Assembly (NCBI RefSeq): GCF_015594725.1
Contig: NZ_JADNRC010000001.1
Span: 1 to 64,000, forward strand
Reading direction: 5' to 3'
DNA length: 64,000 nucleotides
From: Flavobacterium sp. ALJ2
GTDB taxonomy: Bacteria > Bacteroidota > Bacteroidia > Flavobacteriales > Flavobacteriaceae
This document shows positions 22,671-33,900 of the stretch, one piece after another. Below the pieces are notes generated by a model that was not told the origin of the DNA, searched no databases, and worked only from the letters and a program-made list of their open reading frames with translations. Numbering within the stretch: the first letter of the stretch is position 1; the number at the start of each line of letters is the position of its first letter. Both the position numbers and the translations under genes were made by a program.

Positions 22671-25436
22671 ATGAAATTTAAAATGTATTTGCTTATTTCT
22701 TTATTTTTTGTTGCAATTGCATCATTTGCACAAAAAAAATCACTTACTATAGATGATTTTGATAATTGGAAACAAATAGAAAAAGCGCAGTTGTCTGAAA
22801 ACGGTGCTTATTTGGTATATGAATATAATCCTGGAAATGGTGATGGTAAGCTTGTTGTAGTGAATATTAAAACGAAAGCATCAGATACAATTTCGAGAGG
22901 CTATGATGCCCAAATTAATGGGAAAAGTACGTTTGTATCATTTAAAATAAAGCCAGAAATAGCAGTTAGAAGAAAGGCAGAAACAAAGAAGCTAAAAAAA
23001 GAAAAACTGCCAGTTGATTCTTTGGGAATCTATGTATTTAAAACCAGAGAAATAAAAAAATATCCAAATCTAAAAAATTTCAGTCAGCCTCTAGAAGGAG
23101 GGGAGTGGCTGGCTTATAAAACAATCCTGAAAACAGTAAAGGCAAAAGATGTAACAGAAGCAGATAAAAAATCAAAAGCAAAAAGCGATACGCTTGTAGT
23201 GGTTTATAATCCTATAAATAAAGATAGTGTATCATTTTTGAATATAAAAAGCTTTAGCTGGTCTAAAAAAGCAGATAAATTATTGCTTCATTCAGAAAAA
23301 AAGAAAGATTCTTTAACTACATCAGCCTTATTGTATTTTGATGCAGGAGCAAAAAAAACCGATACGATTTTTAATTCAAAAGGAACAATAACAAAGATCG
23401 CGATAGAAGATAAAGGAGAAAATTTAGGGTTTCTATTTTCATCCGATACAACTAAAATTAAAAAATATCAGTTGTATAAAGGAACAAAATCACAATTGAC
23501 AGAGTTAAAAGCAAATAGGGTTAAGAATCTTCCTGAGAATTGGAATTATTCAGATAAAGGAGATTTGTTTTTTTCAGCAAATGGAAAAAGATTGTTCTTT
23601 GGAAATGCTTTATTTGAAGGAGAAAAGCGTAAAGATACTTTGTTAAATAAAGAACGTGCAATAGTAGATATATGGGCATGGACAGACAAAGAATTACAAC
23701 CAGAACAGATTGTAAAAAGTAAAAAAGAACAAAATCGAACGTATCAGGCTGTATATGATTTTAGTTCAGACAAAGCGGTACAGTTAGCAAATAAGGCTAT
23801 TCCCGATGTTACAGTATTAAATAATGGAGATGGAAATTTTGTTTTAGGAGAAGATGATGAATCTTATAAAAGAGCTTCTTCATGGAATGCTTTATTTGTA
23901 AAAGATTTTTATAAAATTGATCTTAATACAGGAGAACAAAACGTAATAATTAAAGAACAAGATCAGATATGGTTTGGAGGTTCCCAAAAACATGCCGTTT
24001 ACTACAATAGGAAGGACAGTATTTATTATGCTATTAATTTAAAAACGAATCAGCAGAAACCATTAACCAAAGGAATAAATGTGACTTGGTATGACGAGCG
24101 AAATGATCAGCCTAATGAGCCTTCTCCATACGGTATTGCTGGCTGGGATGAAGGAGATAAATCGGTTTACATTTATGACCGTTATGATATATGGAAATTT
24201 GACCCAGAATCAAAAACACAACCAAAAAGAATAACTAAAAATGGAAGAGAAACTAAAAAAGTATATCGATACCTTCAGATAGATAATGAGGAGAAATTTA
24301 TAGATACTAAAAAACAGGTTTTGTTATCAGTTTTTGAAGAAAGTACTAAAAAAGCAGGATATGTATATTCAGATTTTAACAAAGAAAAAACACCTGTTGT
24401 CATAATAGATGGAGATTATTTTTTTACAACACCTAAGAAATCAAAAAATAGTAAAACGATTTTTTATACCAGACAAAATTATCAGCAATATCCTGATATT
24501 TGGGTTGCCACATCCGATTTTGAATCTCCTGAGCAAGTAACAAAAGCAAATCTACAACAACAAAATTATAAGTGGGGATCAGTAAGTTTGGTAGAGTGGA
24601 AAAATAATGATACAATTACTTTACAGGGATTATTGTACAAGCCAGAGAATTTCGATCCTAACAAAAAATACCCAACGGTAGTATATTTTTATGAACTTAA
24701 TTCAGATACGTATCACCGTCATTATGCTCCTCAGCCTAGTAGATCTACAATTAACAGAACGTTGTACACTAGTAATGATTATTTTGTTTTTGTTCCAGAT
24801 ATCGTCTATAAAAAGGGGCTTCCAGGAGAGAGTGCCTACAACTGTATTGTGAGTGGTGTGGAGAATATGATAAAACAATATCCATCAATCGATGCAAAAC
24901 ATATAGCGCTTCAGGGACAAAGCTGGGGAGGATATCAAACAGCATATCTTATAACGCAAACAAATATGTTTGCAGCCGCTATGGCAGGAGCTCCAGTTAG
25001 TAATATGACCAGTGCTTACGGAGGTATCCGATGGGAGACAGGTATAAGTAGAATGTTTCAGTATGAACATACGCAAAGCAGAATAGGCGAAACTATTTGG
25101 GGTAATTTAGATGCCTACATAAAAAACTCTCCTTTGTTTTATGCCGATAAAGTACAAACACCTTTACTAATGATGCATAATGATAACGACGGAGCAGTGC
25201 CATGGTATCAGGGAATTGAATATTTTGTAGCCTTACGTCGTTTAGATAAGCCAGTATGGATGTTAAATTATAATGGAGAACCGCACAATCTTAAGGCCGA
25301 TAGTTGGGGCAACAGAAAAGATTTGTCAACGAGAATGAAACAATTTTTTGATCACTATCTGAAAGGTGAAAAAACTCCAGAATGGATGATCAAAGGACGA
25401 TTAAATCTTGAAAAAGAAAGTAATAAAGCATACTAA
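22671..25436 (+). CDS. Secreted S9 family peptidase (prolyl oligopeptidase/DPP IV-like)
   Basis: This 921 aa protein has a signal peptide (MKFKMYLLISLFFVAIASFA), a long N-terminal beta-propeller part, and a C-terminal alpha/beta hydrolase. The nucleophile Ser is in GQSWGGYQ, the Asp in DNDGAVPWYQG and the His in NGEPHNL. S9 peptidases remove dipeptides or cut short peptides, often after Pro, probably here in the periplasm. It lies 100 bp beyond the end of the toxin island and on the other strand, so it is the first ordinary chromosomal gene on that side. Peptide products could be imported by neighbouring SusC/SusD systems, but this is only suggested by proximity. Confidence 0.93.
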   Translation: MKFKMYLLISLFFVAIASFAQKKSLTIDDFDNWKQIEKAQLSENGAYLVYEYNPGNGDGKLVVVNIKTKASDTISRGYDAQINGKSTFVSFKIKPEIAVRRKAETKKLKKEKLPVDSLGIYVFKTREIKKYPNLKNFSQPLEGGEWLAYKTILKTVKAKDVTEADKKSKAKSDTLVVVYNPINKDSVSFLNIKSFSWSKKADKLLLHSEKKKDSLTTSALLYFDAGAKKTDTIFNSKGTITKIAIEDKGENLGFLFSSDTTKIKKYQLYKGTKSQLTELKANRVKNLPENWNYSDKGDLFFSANGKRLFFGNALFEGEKRKDTLLNKERAIVDIWAWTDKELQPEQIVKSKKEQNRTYQAVYDFSSDKAVQLANKAIPDVTVLNNGDGNFVLGEDDESYKRASSWNALFVKDFYKIDLNTGEQNVIIKEQDQIWFGGSQKHAVYYNRKDSIYYAINLKTNQQKPLTKGINVTWYDERNDQPNEPSPYGIAGWDEGDKSVYIYDRYDIWKFDPESKTQPKRITKNGRETKKVYRYLQIDNEEKFIDTKKQVLLSVFEESTKKAGYVYSDFNKEKTPVVIIDGDYFFTTPKKSKNSKTIFYTRQNYQQYPDIWVATSDFESPEQVTKANLQQQNYKWGSVSLVEWKNNDTITLQGLLYKPENFDPNKKYPTVVYFYELNSDTYHRHYAPQPSRSTINRTLYTSNDYFVFVPDIVYKKGLPGESAYNCIVSGVENMIKQYPSIDAKHIALQGQSWGGYQTAYLITQTNMFAAAMAGAPVSNMTSAYGGIRWETGISRMFQYEHTQSRIGETIWGNLDAYIKNSPLFYADKVQTPLLMMHNDNDGAVPWYQGIEYFVALRRLDKPVWMLNYNGEPHNLKADSWGNRKDLSTRMKQFFDHYLKGEKTPEWMIKGRLNLEKESNKAY

Positions 25437-25603
25437 AAAAGAAGAAAAATATAATTTATTAGAGTTGTTTTTCTTATTATTTATATTGGTGACATTCACA
25501 TAATTTGTATAATAATAGGAATGAATTATTCGGAAATTTAAATAGATATTGTAGAACTTCAAAGTTAGTACTGAAAAAAATAATTAGTTGTAATTTTAGG
25601 TAC

Positions 25604-25962
25604 TTAATAAACCATAAAAACTGTCCAAAATTTTTGGGCAGTTTTTTTTGAAATAAATAGTATCAGTTTCCTGAAAATAGATAAAAATAGCATTCTATAA
25701 CTGTAAAATGCTATTACCATAAGAGTTAATTCCTTTTAACTGGATAATGTTAGAAAATTAACATTTCGTTTCTTGTTTAATCCGTAAAGTTGAGTTCTTT
25801 AGTTGTAATTATAGGCAATATGCTGTCTATCTGTTTTTTGTAGCTTATTTACCTTTTTATTCATTATTTATAGTAAGATTTTTTTTAAAATTATTATTAT
25901 TTAATTGTTAGTATAAGAAATTTTCATTTGTTTTGTTGTGTATTAATTATAAAATATTTAAC
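25604..25962 (+). repeat. Duplicated SusC leader, copy A
   Basis: About 360 bp upstream of the first susC. It is clearly homologous to 30560-30925 before the second susC. In order it contains a terminator hairpin, a conserved inverted repeat ATAGCATT/AATGCTAT (25687-25714), and an AT-rich stretch with TTCATTTG close to the start, one mismatch from the -7 consensus. The region 25437-25603 holds nothing I recognise. Confidence 0.75.
25616..25649 (+). terminator. Terminator-like hairpin in leader A
   Basis: AAAAACTGTCC-AAAATTTTT-GGGCAGTTTTTTTT. It probably ends transcription from the S9 peptidase gene. Confidence 0.8.
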
Positions 25963-28900
25963 ATGAAAGTAAAATTTACATGGGTTTTAACATTGCTAAC
26001 GGTATTGACCATGCAGTTTTCTTTTGCACAAGAGAAGACTATTTCTGGAGTTGTTTCAGATGCAATAACAGGGCCGATTCCCGGCGTAAACGTAAATGTT
26101 AAGGGAACACATATTGGCGTCCAAACAGATTTTGATGGTAAATATTCTGTTAAGGCAAAACAAGGGGATGTGCTTGTGTTTTCTTATATGGGAATGCAAG
26201 ACATGGTGACTACAGTTGCTTCTTCTTCAGTAGTTAATATAGTCATGAAGGAAGATGGAAATGCGTTGGATGAAGTTGTGGTAATGGGATATGTTACTAA
26301 AGCTAAAAGCAATATGACTGGTAGTTCTAAACAGCTTTCTGGAAATGTTTTAAGTGGTATTCCAACAGTTTCAGTTGATCAGGCTTTACAAGGAAAAGTA
26401 GTTGGTTTGCAGGTGTCAAGTTCTTCTGGGACCCCAGGTTCTGTTCAGGATATTCGTATCAGAGGAGCAGGCTCAATTTCAGCAAATAACCAACCTCTGT
26501 ATGTTATAGATGGTGTACCTGTAATAAGTGGAGATCTTTCGGGAGGTAATGATAATAAAGCAGTTCAGACAACAAAGAGTTCGACCTCGTCAATGTCAGT
26601 TTTATCGACTTTAAATAGTCATGATATAGAGAGTGTAACAGTTTTGAAAGATGCATCAGCAACAGCAGCTTATGGAGCGAGGGGATCTAATGGCGTAATT
26701 GTAATTACAACAAAAAGAGGAAAAGTAGGGAAACCGTCTTATAACTTTAGTAATTCTATTGGTTTTCAGAATAATGCAGTAATAGGAAGAAGACCACTTA
26801 CTGGAGATCAAAGAAAAGAATTGTATTTAGATGCGGTTTATAATACTTATGGAGCTTCAAAAGGCTTCGATAGAACAACAGCTGAAAATTGGCTTTTGAA
26901 AACTCCTGAAGGATTAGAAGTTGATGCTAGCAAAGCAAGTTTAAAAGATTGGGACGGAATAAGTCATAACTGGGGAGAATTACTAAAGAATAAAGATGCA
27001 TTAGTTCAAAATACAGATTTTTCTGTTTCAGCAGGTGATGAGAAGACAACCTTTAATGCTTCTCTTGGATATAATAAGACAGAAGCTACTGTTAGAGGAG
27101 CTGATTTTAAACGATTTACTGCTACGCTAGGGGTTACAAGAAAATTAAGTGAAACGCTTAAGTTTAGTACAGCAAACTTTTTTTCTGAAGCTAAGCAGAA
27201 TGGTATTTTAGAAGGAACAGGAACTTTTAGTAATCCTAACTTGACAAAATATTTTATGAATCCTTGGGTCAATCCTTACAATAGTGATGGTAGTTATAAT
27301 ATTGGTACTGGGGCTAATGTTTCAGATATTGGATATTGGACTTCTCTGCATAATACTTTTTATACTTTAGCCAATAATGTTAAAACTAATGATTTATTAG
27401 GGATTAGATCCAATAATACTTTAGACTGGAGAATATCAAATAATTTTAAGTATAAATCAGTATTTGCAGTAGATTATAATATGAATACTTATCATAATTA
27501 TAATAATAGAATTCATGGGGATGGTATGAATTACAATGGTACTATAGAGCAGAGTATTAGAAGGAACACAAATCTGGTATCACAAAATTCGATTAATTAT
27601 ACTTTGAAATTAGATAAGCATAGTTTTGATGCAACCGCTCTATTTGAGCACCAAAAAAATAAAAATGATTTTATTGGAGGTTATGGTCAGAATATTGGTT
27701 CGGATGACTTGATTTATTTAGATGTTGTTTCTAAAAATAAATCTACTGAGGGAAATTTTTCAGATTGGCTAAATGTTTCTTATTTAGGGTTGTTTAATTA
27801 TAGCTATGATAATAAATATGTACTTGATGCTACATATAGAAAAGAAGGGTCATCTAAATTTGCCCCAAAGCATCGTTTTGGTGATTTCTGGTCTGTAGGT
27901 GCTGCATGGAATATTAGTAATGAAGTATTTATGCAAGGTTCTGTTTTTAATAATTTAAAACTTAGAACTTCTTATGGGACTTCAGGAAATAGTGGTATAA
28001 ACGAAAATTCATATCAAAGATTAATTGCATTTGATGCTAGTTATGATGCAGAGCCAGTAGCTTATCCATCTACTATAGGTAATGAGCTGTTGACTTGGGA
28101 AAAAAACAAAACAGTTGATGTAGGTTTAGAATTCGGATTGTTTAAAAATAGAGTTTCGGGAAGTATATCATATTATAATAGAGATACGTATGATTTATTG
28201 CAGAATGTACCAGTTTCATTAACGCAAGGAGTTCCTACAGGAACTAGTGTAGTGCAATTAATGAATGCAGGTGCAGTTTTGAATCAAGGAATTGAATTAG
28301 AATTGATTGTGGATATTTTGAAAGGAAAAGGTTTTAATTGGTCTGTTTCAGGTAATTATTCGCATAATGATAATGAAGTTAAAAAATTAGCAAAAGATCC
28401 AGCAGGAAAAGATATAGATATTACTACAGGAACTAAAGTTACTAAAGTAGGAGAATCAATTGGGACTTGGAATATGCGTAAATGGGCTGGTGTAGATTCT
28501 GCAAATGGATTACCATTGTGGTATATTAATGGTGTAGATGGAGAAACGACATCAGTTTACAATAATGCAAAAGTGGCAATGCAAGGGAAGTCAGCTCCAG
28601 TTTATTCTGGTGGATTTGGGACTCATTTTGATTATAAAGGAGTTTATTTAGATGTTTCTTTCTATTTCGCAGGAGGACATAAAGTGTATGAAGATTGGGC
28701 TAGTTATACTCAAAGTACGGGAGATAATACTTTTGTGTCATTTAATGGTACAGAAAATTTGATGGACAGGTGGAAAAAACCTGGAGATGTAGCCTCAACT
28801 CCTAAGATGGAGCTTGGAGCAGGGCGAAATGCTGCAAGTACATCAACAAGGTTTTTGTATGATGGTGATTATATAAGAATGAAAGACTTGGTTTTAGGAT

Positions 28901-29094
28901 ATAGGTTTGGTCCAGAAACGGTTAAATTTATGGGTCTTGCCGGATTAGATTTATCAGTGAGAGGAACTAATTTATTGACTTTTGTAAAAGACAGTAAGAT
29001 GAAATATGACCCAGAGGTAAGCGCAGATGGTTTAACGAGTCTAGTAAGTCCTCCAGTAAAATCGGTAGTATTTGCAGTAAACATAAAATTATAA
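25963..29094 (+). CDS. SusC/RagA family TonB-linked outer-membrane protein 1
   Basis: This 1043 aa protein starts at ATG 25963 (MKVKFTWVLTLL), which gives a clean signal peptide ending SFAQ. A carboxypeptidase-regulatory-like domain follows (KTISGVVSD ... VLVFSYMGM), then the TonB plug (DEVVVMGYV; RIRGAGSISANNQPLYVIDG) and a large beta-barrel ending in NIKL. SusC proteins import oligosaccharides, peptides or other large nutrients across the outer membrane together with a SusD lid. The partner SusD follows 4 bp later. The substrate cannot be told from sequence. Confidence 0.96.
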   Translation: MKVKFTWVLTLLTVLTMQFSFAQEKTISGVVSDAITGPIPGVNVNVKGTHIGVQTDFDGKYSVKAKQGDVLVFSYMGMQDMVTTVASSSVVNIVMKEDGNALDEVVVMGYVTKAKSNMTGSSKQLSGNVLSGIPTVSVDQALQGKVVGLQVSSSSGTPGSVQDIRIRGAGSISANNQPLYVIDGVPVISGDLSGGNDNKAVQTTKSSTSSMSVLSTLNSHDIESVTVLKDASATAAYGARGSNGVIVITTKRGKVGKPSYNFSNSIGFQNNAVIGRRPLTGDQRKELYLDAVYNTYGASKGFDRTTAENWLLKTPEGLEVDASKASLKDWDGISHNWGELLKNKDALVQNTDFSVSAGDEKTTFNASLGYNKTEATVRGADFKRFTATLGVTRKLSETLKFSTANFFSEAKQNGILEGTGTFSNPNLTKYFMNPWVNPYNSDGSYNIGTGANVSDIGYWTSLHNTFYTLANNVKTNDLLGIRSNNTLDWRISNNFKYKSVFAVDYNMNTYHNYNNRIHGDGMNYNGTIEQSIRRNTNLVSQNSINYTLKLDKHSFDATALFEHQKNKNDFIGGYGQNIGSDDLIYLDVVSKNKSTEGNFSDWLNVSYLGLFNYSYDNKYVLDATYRKEGSSKFAPKHRFGDFWSVGAAWNISNEVFMQGSVFNNLKLRTSYGTSGNSGINENSYQRLIAFDASYDAEPVAYPSTIGNELLTWEKNKTVDVGLEFGLFKNRVSGSISYYNRDTYDLLQNVPVSLTQGVPTGTSVVQLMNAGAVLNQGIELELIVDILKGKGFNWSVSGNYSHNDNEVKKLAKDPAGKDIDITTGTKVTKVGESIGTWNMRKWAGVDSANGLPLWYINGVDGETTSVYNNAKVAMQGKSAPVYSGGFGTHFDYKGVYLDVSFYFAGGHKVYEDWASYTQSTGDNTFVSFNGTENLMDRWKKPGDVASTPKMELGAGRNAASTSTRFLYDGDYIRMKDLVLGYRFGPETVKFMGLAGLDLSVRGTNLLTFVKDSKMKYDPEVSADGLTSLVSPPVKSVVFAVNIKL

Positions 29095-29098
29095 GAAA

Positions 29099-30499
29099 AT
29101 GAGAAAATTAATATACACATATTTAGTTCTTTTAGGACTCATTTTGAGTTCATGTACAGATGGAGATTTAGATCCTAAACTAAGTATAAATAAACCTAAC
29201 ACTGAGATAAAAACAGTTGGAGATTTAAAAGTTGTACTTGGGGGTGCTTATGATATAATGACCACATTTGCTTATTATGGACGAAATGTAATGGTTTTTG
29301 GAGATGTTCGTTCTGATAATGCTTATGCAAATGGTAATTCGGGACGGTTTAGAACTTCAGCAGCAATGAATATGACAAATGCTGATTCTGATGCAAATGA
29401 TGCTTTTTTACGGATGTATGCTGTAATTGCAAATTGTAACATTATTATAGATTCAAATATAGTTGTTGACCCAAACATTATAGGAAATGAAGCTGAAATT
29501 AATCATGTAAAAGGACAAGCTTTGGCTTTGCGTGCCTTGGTTCATTATGATTTAGTGCGTATTTATGGACAACAACATGTTGCTGGCGGTGATTTAAATT
29601 CTTTGGGAGTAGCTTATGTTAAGCATTTTTTAGATTTAGATGAAATGAAGCCTAAAAGGAGTACTGTAGGAGAAGTGAAATCGTTTATTTATGCGGATTT
29701 GGATCAAGCTTTAACAATGATGGATAAATCCCTTGATAAAGGAAATAAAAAAGCCGTTAGAACAACTATGGTTTATGCGATTAAAGCTAGAGTTGCATTA
29801 TATTTCGGAGATTGGGATATGGCTAAAGCTGCTTCACAGGAAGTTATTAATAATAGTGGGGCAAGAATACTTACTGCTGTAGAATATGCAGAATCGTTTA
29901 AAGCAAATCTTCAGCCTAATTCTATTTTTGAGTTAGTGTTTACTTCAGAAGATAACCGTGGTAATGATAGTTTGTTTAACATCTATAATAATACAGCTTA
30001 TGGAGATATTGTAGTTTTAGAAGATTTAAAGAATCAATTTTCTTCTGCAGATGTTAGAGGGAATATGATTACTATGCAAGAAAGATTGCGTTTGAGAAAT
30101 ACTGGTAAGTTTGTAAAAGCCGATATAAATGTTGTTCTGTTTCGATTTGAGGAAATGTTGTTAATAAATGCAGAATCTTCTTTTAGACTTAATGCAGCAG
30201 ATCCTCTAGCATTGACAAATTTAAATTTAGTAGCCACAAATCGTAATGCTACACCTTACGTATCGGTGTCAATAGATAATATTCTTTTAGAGCGTAGAAA
30301 AGAATTATGTTTTGAAGGATTTAGATTTGATGATATCGCAAGAACTAAGATGAATATGCCAGTTGTAGATCCTGTTAAGCAAACTTATGATGATTTAGGT
30401 TTGGAAGGAATTACTTATGGTAGTTCTAGATATGCTTTTCCTATTCCGTTAAAAGAAATGAATGCTAATTCTAATACAGTTCAAAATAATGGTTATTGA
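29099..30499 (+). CDS. SusD/RagB family nutrient-binding lipoprotein 1
   Basis: This 466 aa protein has a lipoprotein signal with the lipobox ending LSSC (Cys at about 19). The mature part is the helical TPR-like SusD fold (AYDIMTTFAYYG near the N-terminus; ALALRALVHYDLVRIYGQ at about 140; LLERRKELCFEGFRFDDIAR near 400). It binds substrate at the cell surface and closes over its SusC. It is directly downstream of SusC 1. Confidence 0.95.
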   Translation: MRKLIYTYLVLLGLILSSCTDGDLDPKLSINKPNTEIKTVGDLKVVLGGAYDIMTTFAYYGRNVMVFGDVRSDNAYANGNSGRFRTSAAMNMTNADSDANDAFLRMYAVIANCNIIIDSNIVVDPNIIGNEAEINHVKGQALALRALVHYDLVRIYGQQHVAGGDLNSLGVAYVKHFLDLDEMKPKRSTVGEVKSFIYADLDQALTMMDKSLDKGNKKAVRTTMVYAIKARVALYFGDWDMAKAASQEVINNSGARILTAVEYAESFKANLQPNSIFELVFTSEDNRGNDSLFNIYNNTAYGDIVVLEDLKNQFSSADVRGNMITMQERLRLRNTGKFVKADINVVLFRFEEMLLINAESSFRLNAADPLALTNLNLVATNRNATPYVSVSIDNILLERRKELCFEGFRFDDIARTKMNMPVVDPVKQTYDDLGLEGITYGSSRYAFPIPLKEMNANSNTVQNNGY

Positions 30500-30559
30500 T
30501 TCTAGCGCTAATAGTTAAGCTAGAAATTAAATTTTAAGATTATTGCAAAACTTTAGCTT

Positions 30560-30925
30560 TAATAAATCATAAAAACTGTCCAAAATTTTTGGGCAGTTTT
30601 TATGAAATAAATAGTATGAGTTTCCTGAAAATAGATAAAAACAGCATTTTATAACTGTAAAATGCTATTACCATAAGAGCTAATTTCTTTTAACTGGATA
30701 ATGTTAAAAAATTAACATTTTGTTTCTTGTTAAATACATAAAGCAGAGTTCTTGTAGTTTTTTAGCCATAATCATAAGTAATGTGCTATCTATCTGTGTT
30801 TTGTAGTTCATTTACCTTTTTGTTTATTTTTTAAAGTAGGAATTTTTTCTTAATTGTTATTATTTAATTGTTAATGTAAGAAATTTTCATTTGTTTTGTT
30901 GGGTATTAATTATAAAAAATTTAAC
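30560..30925 (+). repeat. Duplicated SusC leader, copy B
   Basis: Homologue of 25604-25962. Conserved hairpin AGCATT/AATGCT at 30643-30666 and the same TTCATTTG near the start. Conservation over the whole non-coding stretch suggests shared regulation, or a recent duplication of the SusCD locus with its leader. Confidence 0.75.
30570..30603 (+). terminator. Terminator-like hairpin in leader B
   Basis: AAAAACTGTCC-AAAATTTTT-GGGCAGTTTTT, ending the first SusCD operon. Confidence 0.8.
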
Positions 30926-33900
30926 ATGAAAGTGAAATTTACATGGGTCTTAACATTATTAGCGGCATTGACCATGCAGTTTTCTTTTGCACAAGAAAGA
31001 GCTGTTTCGGGTGTTGTAACTGATAATTTAGGTTTGCCTTTACCAGGTGTAAGTATATTGGTTAAGGGGACAAAAATGGGAACACAAACTGATTTTGATG
31101 GAAAATATTCCATCAAAGCGCAATCAAGTCAAACTCTTATATTTAGTTACATTGGGATGAAGACCCAAGAGATTGTAGCTAATAGTACGATTGTTAATGC
31201 TAAACTAAAAGATGACTCAGTAGAACTAGAAGGTGTAGTTGTTACAGCATTAGGAGTTAAGAAAAGTGCTCGTGCAGTTGGATATGCTGTACAAGAAGTA
31301 AAAGCAGCTGACCTAACAAAAGCAAGTAACAACAGTCTATCTGGTGCTTTACAAGGTAAATTAGCAGGTGTACAAATCACGCCTTCTAGTGGTGCTCCTG
31401 GAGCTTCATCACAGATTATAATTCGTGGCGCTCGTTCTTTCACAGGAAATAACACTCCTTTGTACGTTATTGATGGGATGCCTGTATCGTCAACATCAGA
31501 TTTTAGTACAGGAAATAGTGTAACTGGGTCTGATATAGCGAATAGAGCTGTAGACATTGATCCAAATGAAATTGAATCAATATCTATTTTAAAAGGTCAG
31601 GCTGCATCAGCGTTGTACGGACTAAGAGCATCTAATGGTGTAATCTTAATTACTACTAAAAGTGGAAGAAATTTAGCTAAAAGTGGTAAGCCTGTTATTA
31701 CTTTCAATACTTCTACAAGTTTTGAAACAATTTCAAAAAAGCCAGATACTCAAAATGAATATGCACAGGGTTCTGGTGGACTTTTTAATCCAACTTCTTC
31801 ACAAAGTTGGGGGCCAAAAATTTCTGAACTACCAAATGATCCTACATACGGGGGAAATGTTGCCAATGTAAATAATGGAGGAATATTAAGACCTGGTAAA
31901 TATTTTGTGCCACAGAGAGAGAAAGCTGGACTAGATCCATGGGTAATACCTAAAGCACATTCTAATATTAATGATTTTTTTAAGATTGGGTATACTATTA
32001 ATAATTCTTTAAATATTGCTCAAGCGACAGAAAATACTAATTATTCATTCGGAATAGGGTCATCAAATCAAGAAGGCATGTTACCTGGAACAGGAATGAA
32101 TAGGCATACTGTTAAAGCAGTTGTAGATACAAGGCTAAATAATGAATGGAAAACAGGTTTCTCAGTAAATTACGTACAAACTAAAATAGACAAAAGTACA
32201 GCTGCAAATGATGCAGCTATAGCTGGTGTTTTTGCAGCTCCAAGAAGTTATGATTTAAAAGGAAATGGTTTCTCTAATCCGACAAATCCTTATGATCAAA
32301 TTTATTTTAGACCAAGTGTTTTTAATAATCCTTATTGGGCAGCTGAGAATAATGAATTTAGCGAAAAAACAAATCGTGTTTATGGAAATGGTTATATTCA
32401 ATATTCCCCTATTTTAAGTGTAGAGGGAAATCAAAAATTAACGGTTAAATATCAAGCAGGTGTTGATTCGTATACATCTAATTACAGAGATATTTTTGAA
32501 TTTGGAAATAAACTTGATTTATCAGGAAACAGTAGTAGTGTGAATCTTTATGGCACAACAAATGATGTAATTAATTCTTTACTAACTGTAAATTATAACT
32601 TAAATATTACTGATGATTTAAATTTAAATGTCTTAGTTGGAAATGAGTATAATCACACAAATATGAAGGCTTATGATGACCTTGGAACTGCACTAAACTT
32701 TGGTGGCTGGTCTACAATTGCTAATGCTAGAATTGTTACTGCAGAAGAAACTCGTAGACAAACACGTACAGTAGGTTTTTTTGGAAACACTGAGTTTTCT
32801 TATAAAAATATGATTTTTCTAGGTGCAACGATTCGTAAAGATATTGCTTCTGCTATGCCAAGAGGAAATAGAGATTTCATCTACCCATCAGTATCCTTAG
32901 GTTTTATTTTAACAGAAATAGAAGGATTAAAAGGTAGTTCTGTACTTTCCTATGCTAAACTTAGAGGATCGATAGCTGAAGTTGGACAAGCAGGAACATA
33001 TTATAAAGATTTCTACTCTGTGCCTTCTTATGCGGGTGGTTTTTGGGTTGGAAGTCCAATACAATATCCTTTAGCGGGTGTTAGTTCATTTGGTCCTAAT
33101 TCAATATTATACGATCCGAATTTAAAGCCACAAAACACAAAATCATATGAAGTTGGGGCTGACTTTAAGTTCTTTAACAACAGAATTGGAATTGAGTATA
33201 GTTACTCTAAACAAAATGTGACAGATCAAATTTTTAATGTTCCATTAGGAGGATCAACAGGAGCTAGTTTTCTAGTAACAAATGGAGGGAAAATGGAAAC
33301 TGATGTACACGAATTTGTATTCACTACAAATCCTATCCGTACAGCAGATTTCAATTGGATATTTAATATAAATTTCTCTCAAATTGATTCTTATGTAAAG
33401 GAATTAGCTCCAGGTGTCGATAACATCAGTTTAGGAGGATTTGTGTCGCCACAGATTAGAGCTAGTGTTGGTGATCGTTTCCCTGTTATTTATGGGACAA
33501 GTTTTGTAAGAGATGATAACAACAACATAGTGGTAGATTCAGATGGTCTTCCTTTAATTGGAGATTCAAAAGCGATAGGAGAGGTTGCTCCTAAGTTTAA
33601 TTTAGGAGGTTCTACTCAATTCACCTATAAGCGAGTTTCGTTGGCTGCTACAGTTGATTGGAAAAATGGAGGAAAGATATACAGCGGATCAAATAGTTTG
33701 ATGAGCTTTTATGGTGTAGATGCAAGAACAGGAGACAGAGCATCTGAGTACATTTACCCAGGTGTTAAGCAAGATGGAACTCCAAATGATGTTGCTTTAG
33801 GAGGAGCTACAAATCCAAACGGGCATCAAGATTTACAATCAGCATTGAGTGATATTACAGAATCTGCTGTTTTTGATGCTAGTTTTGTAAAACTTAGAGA

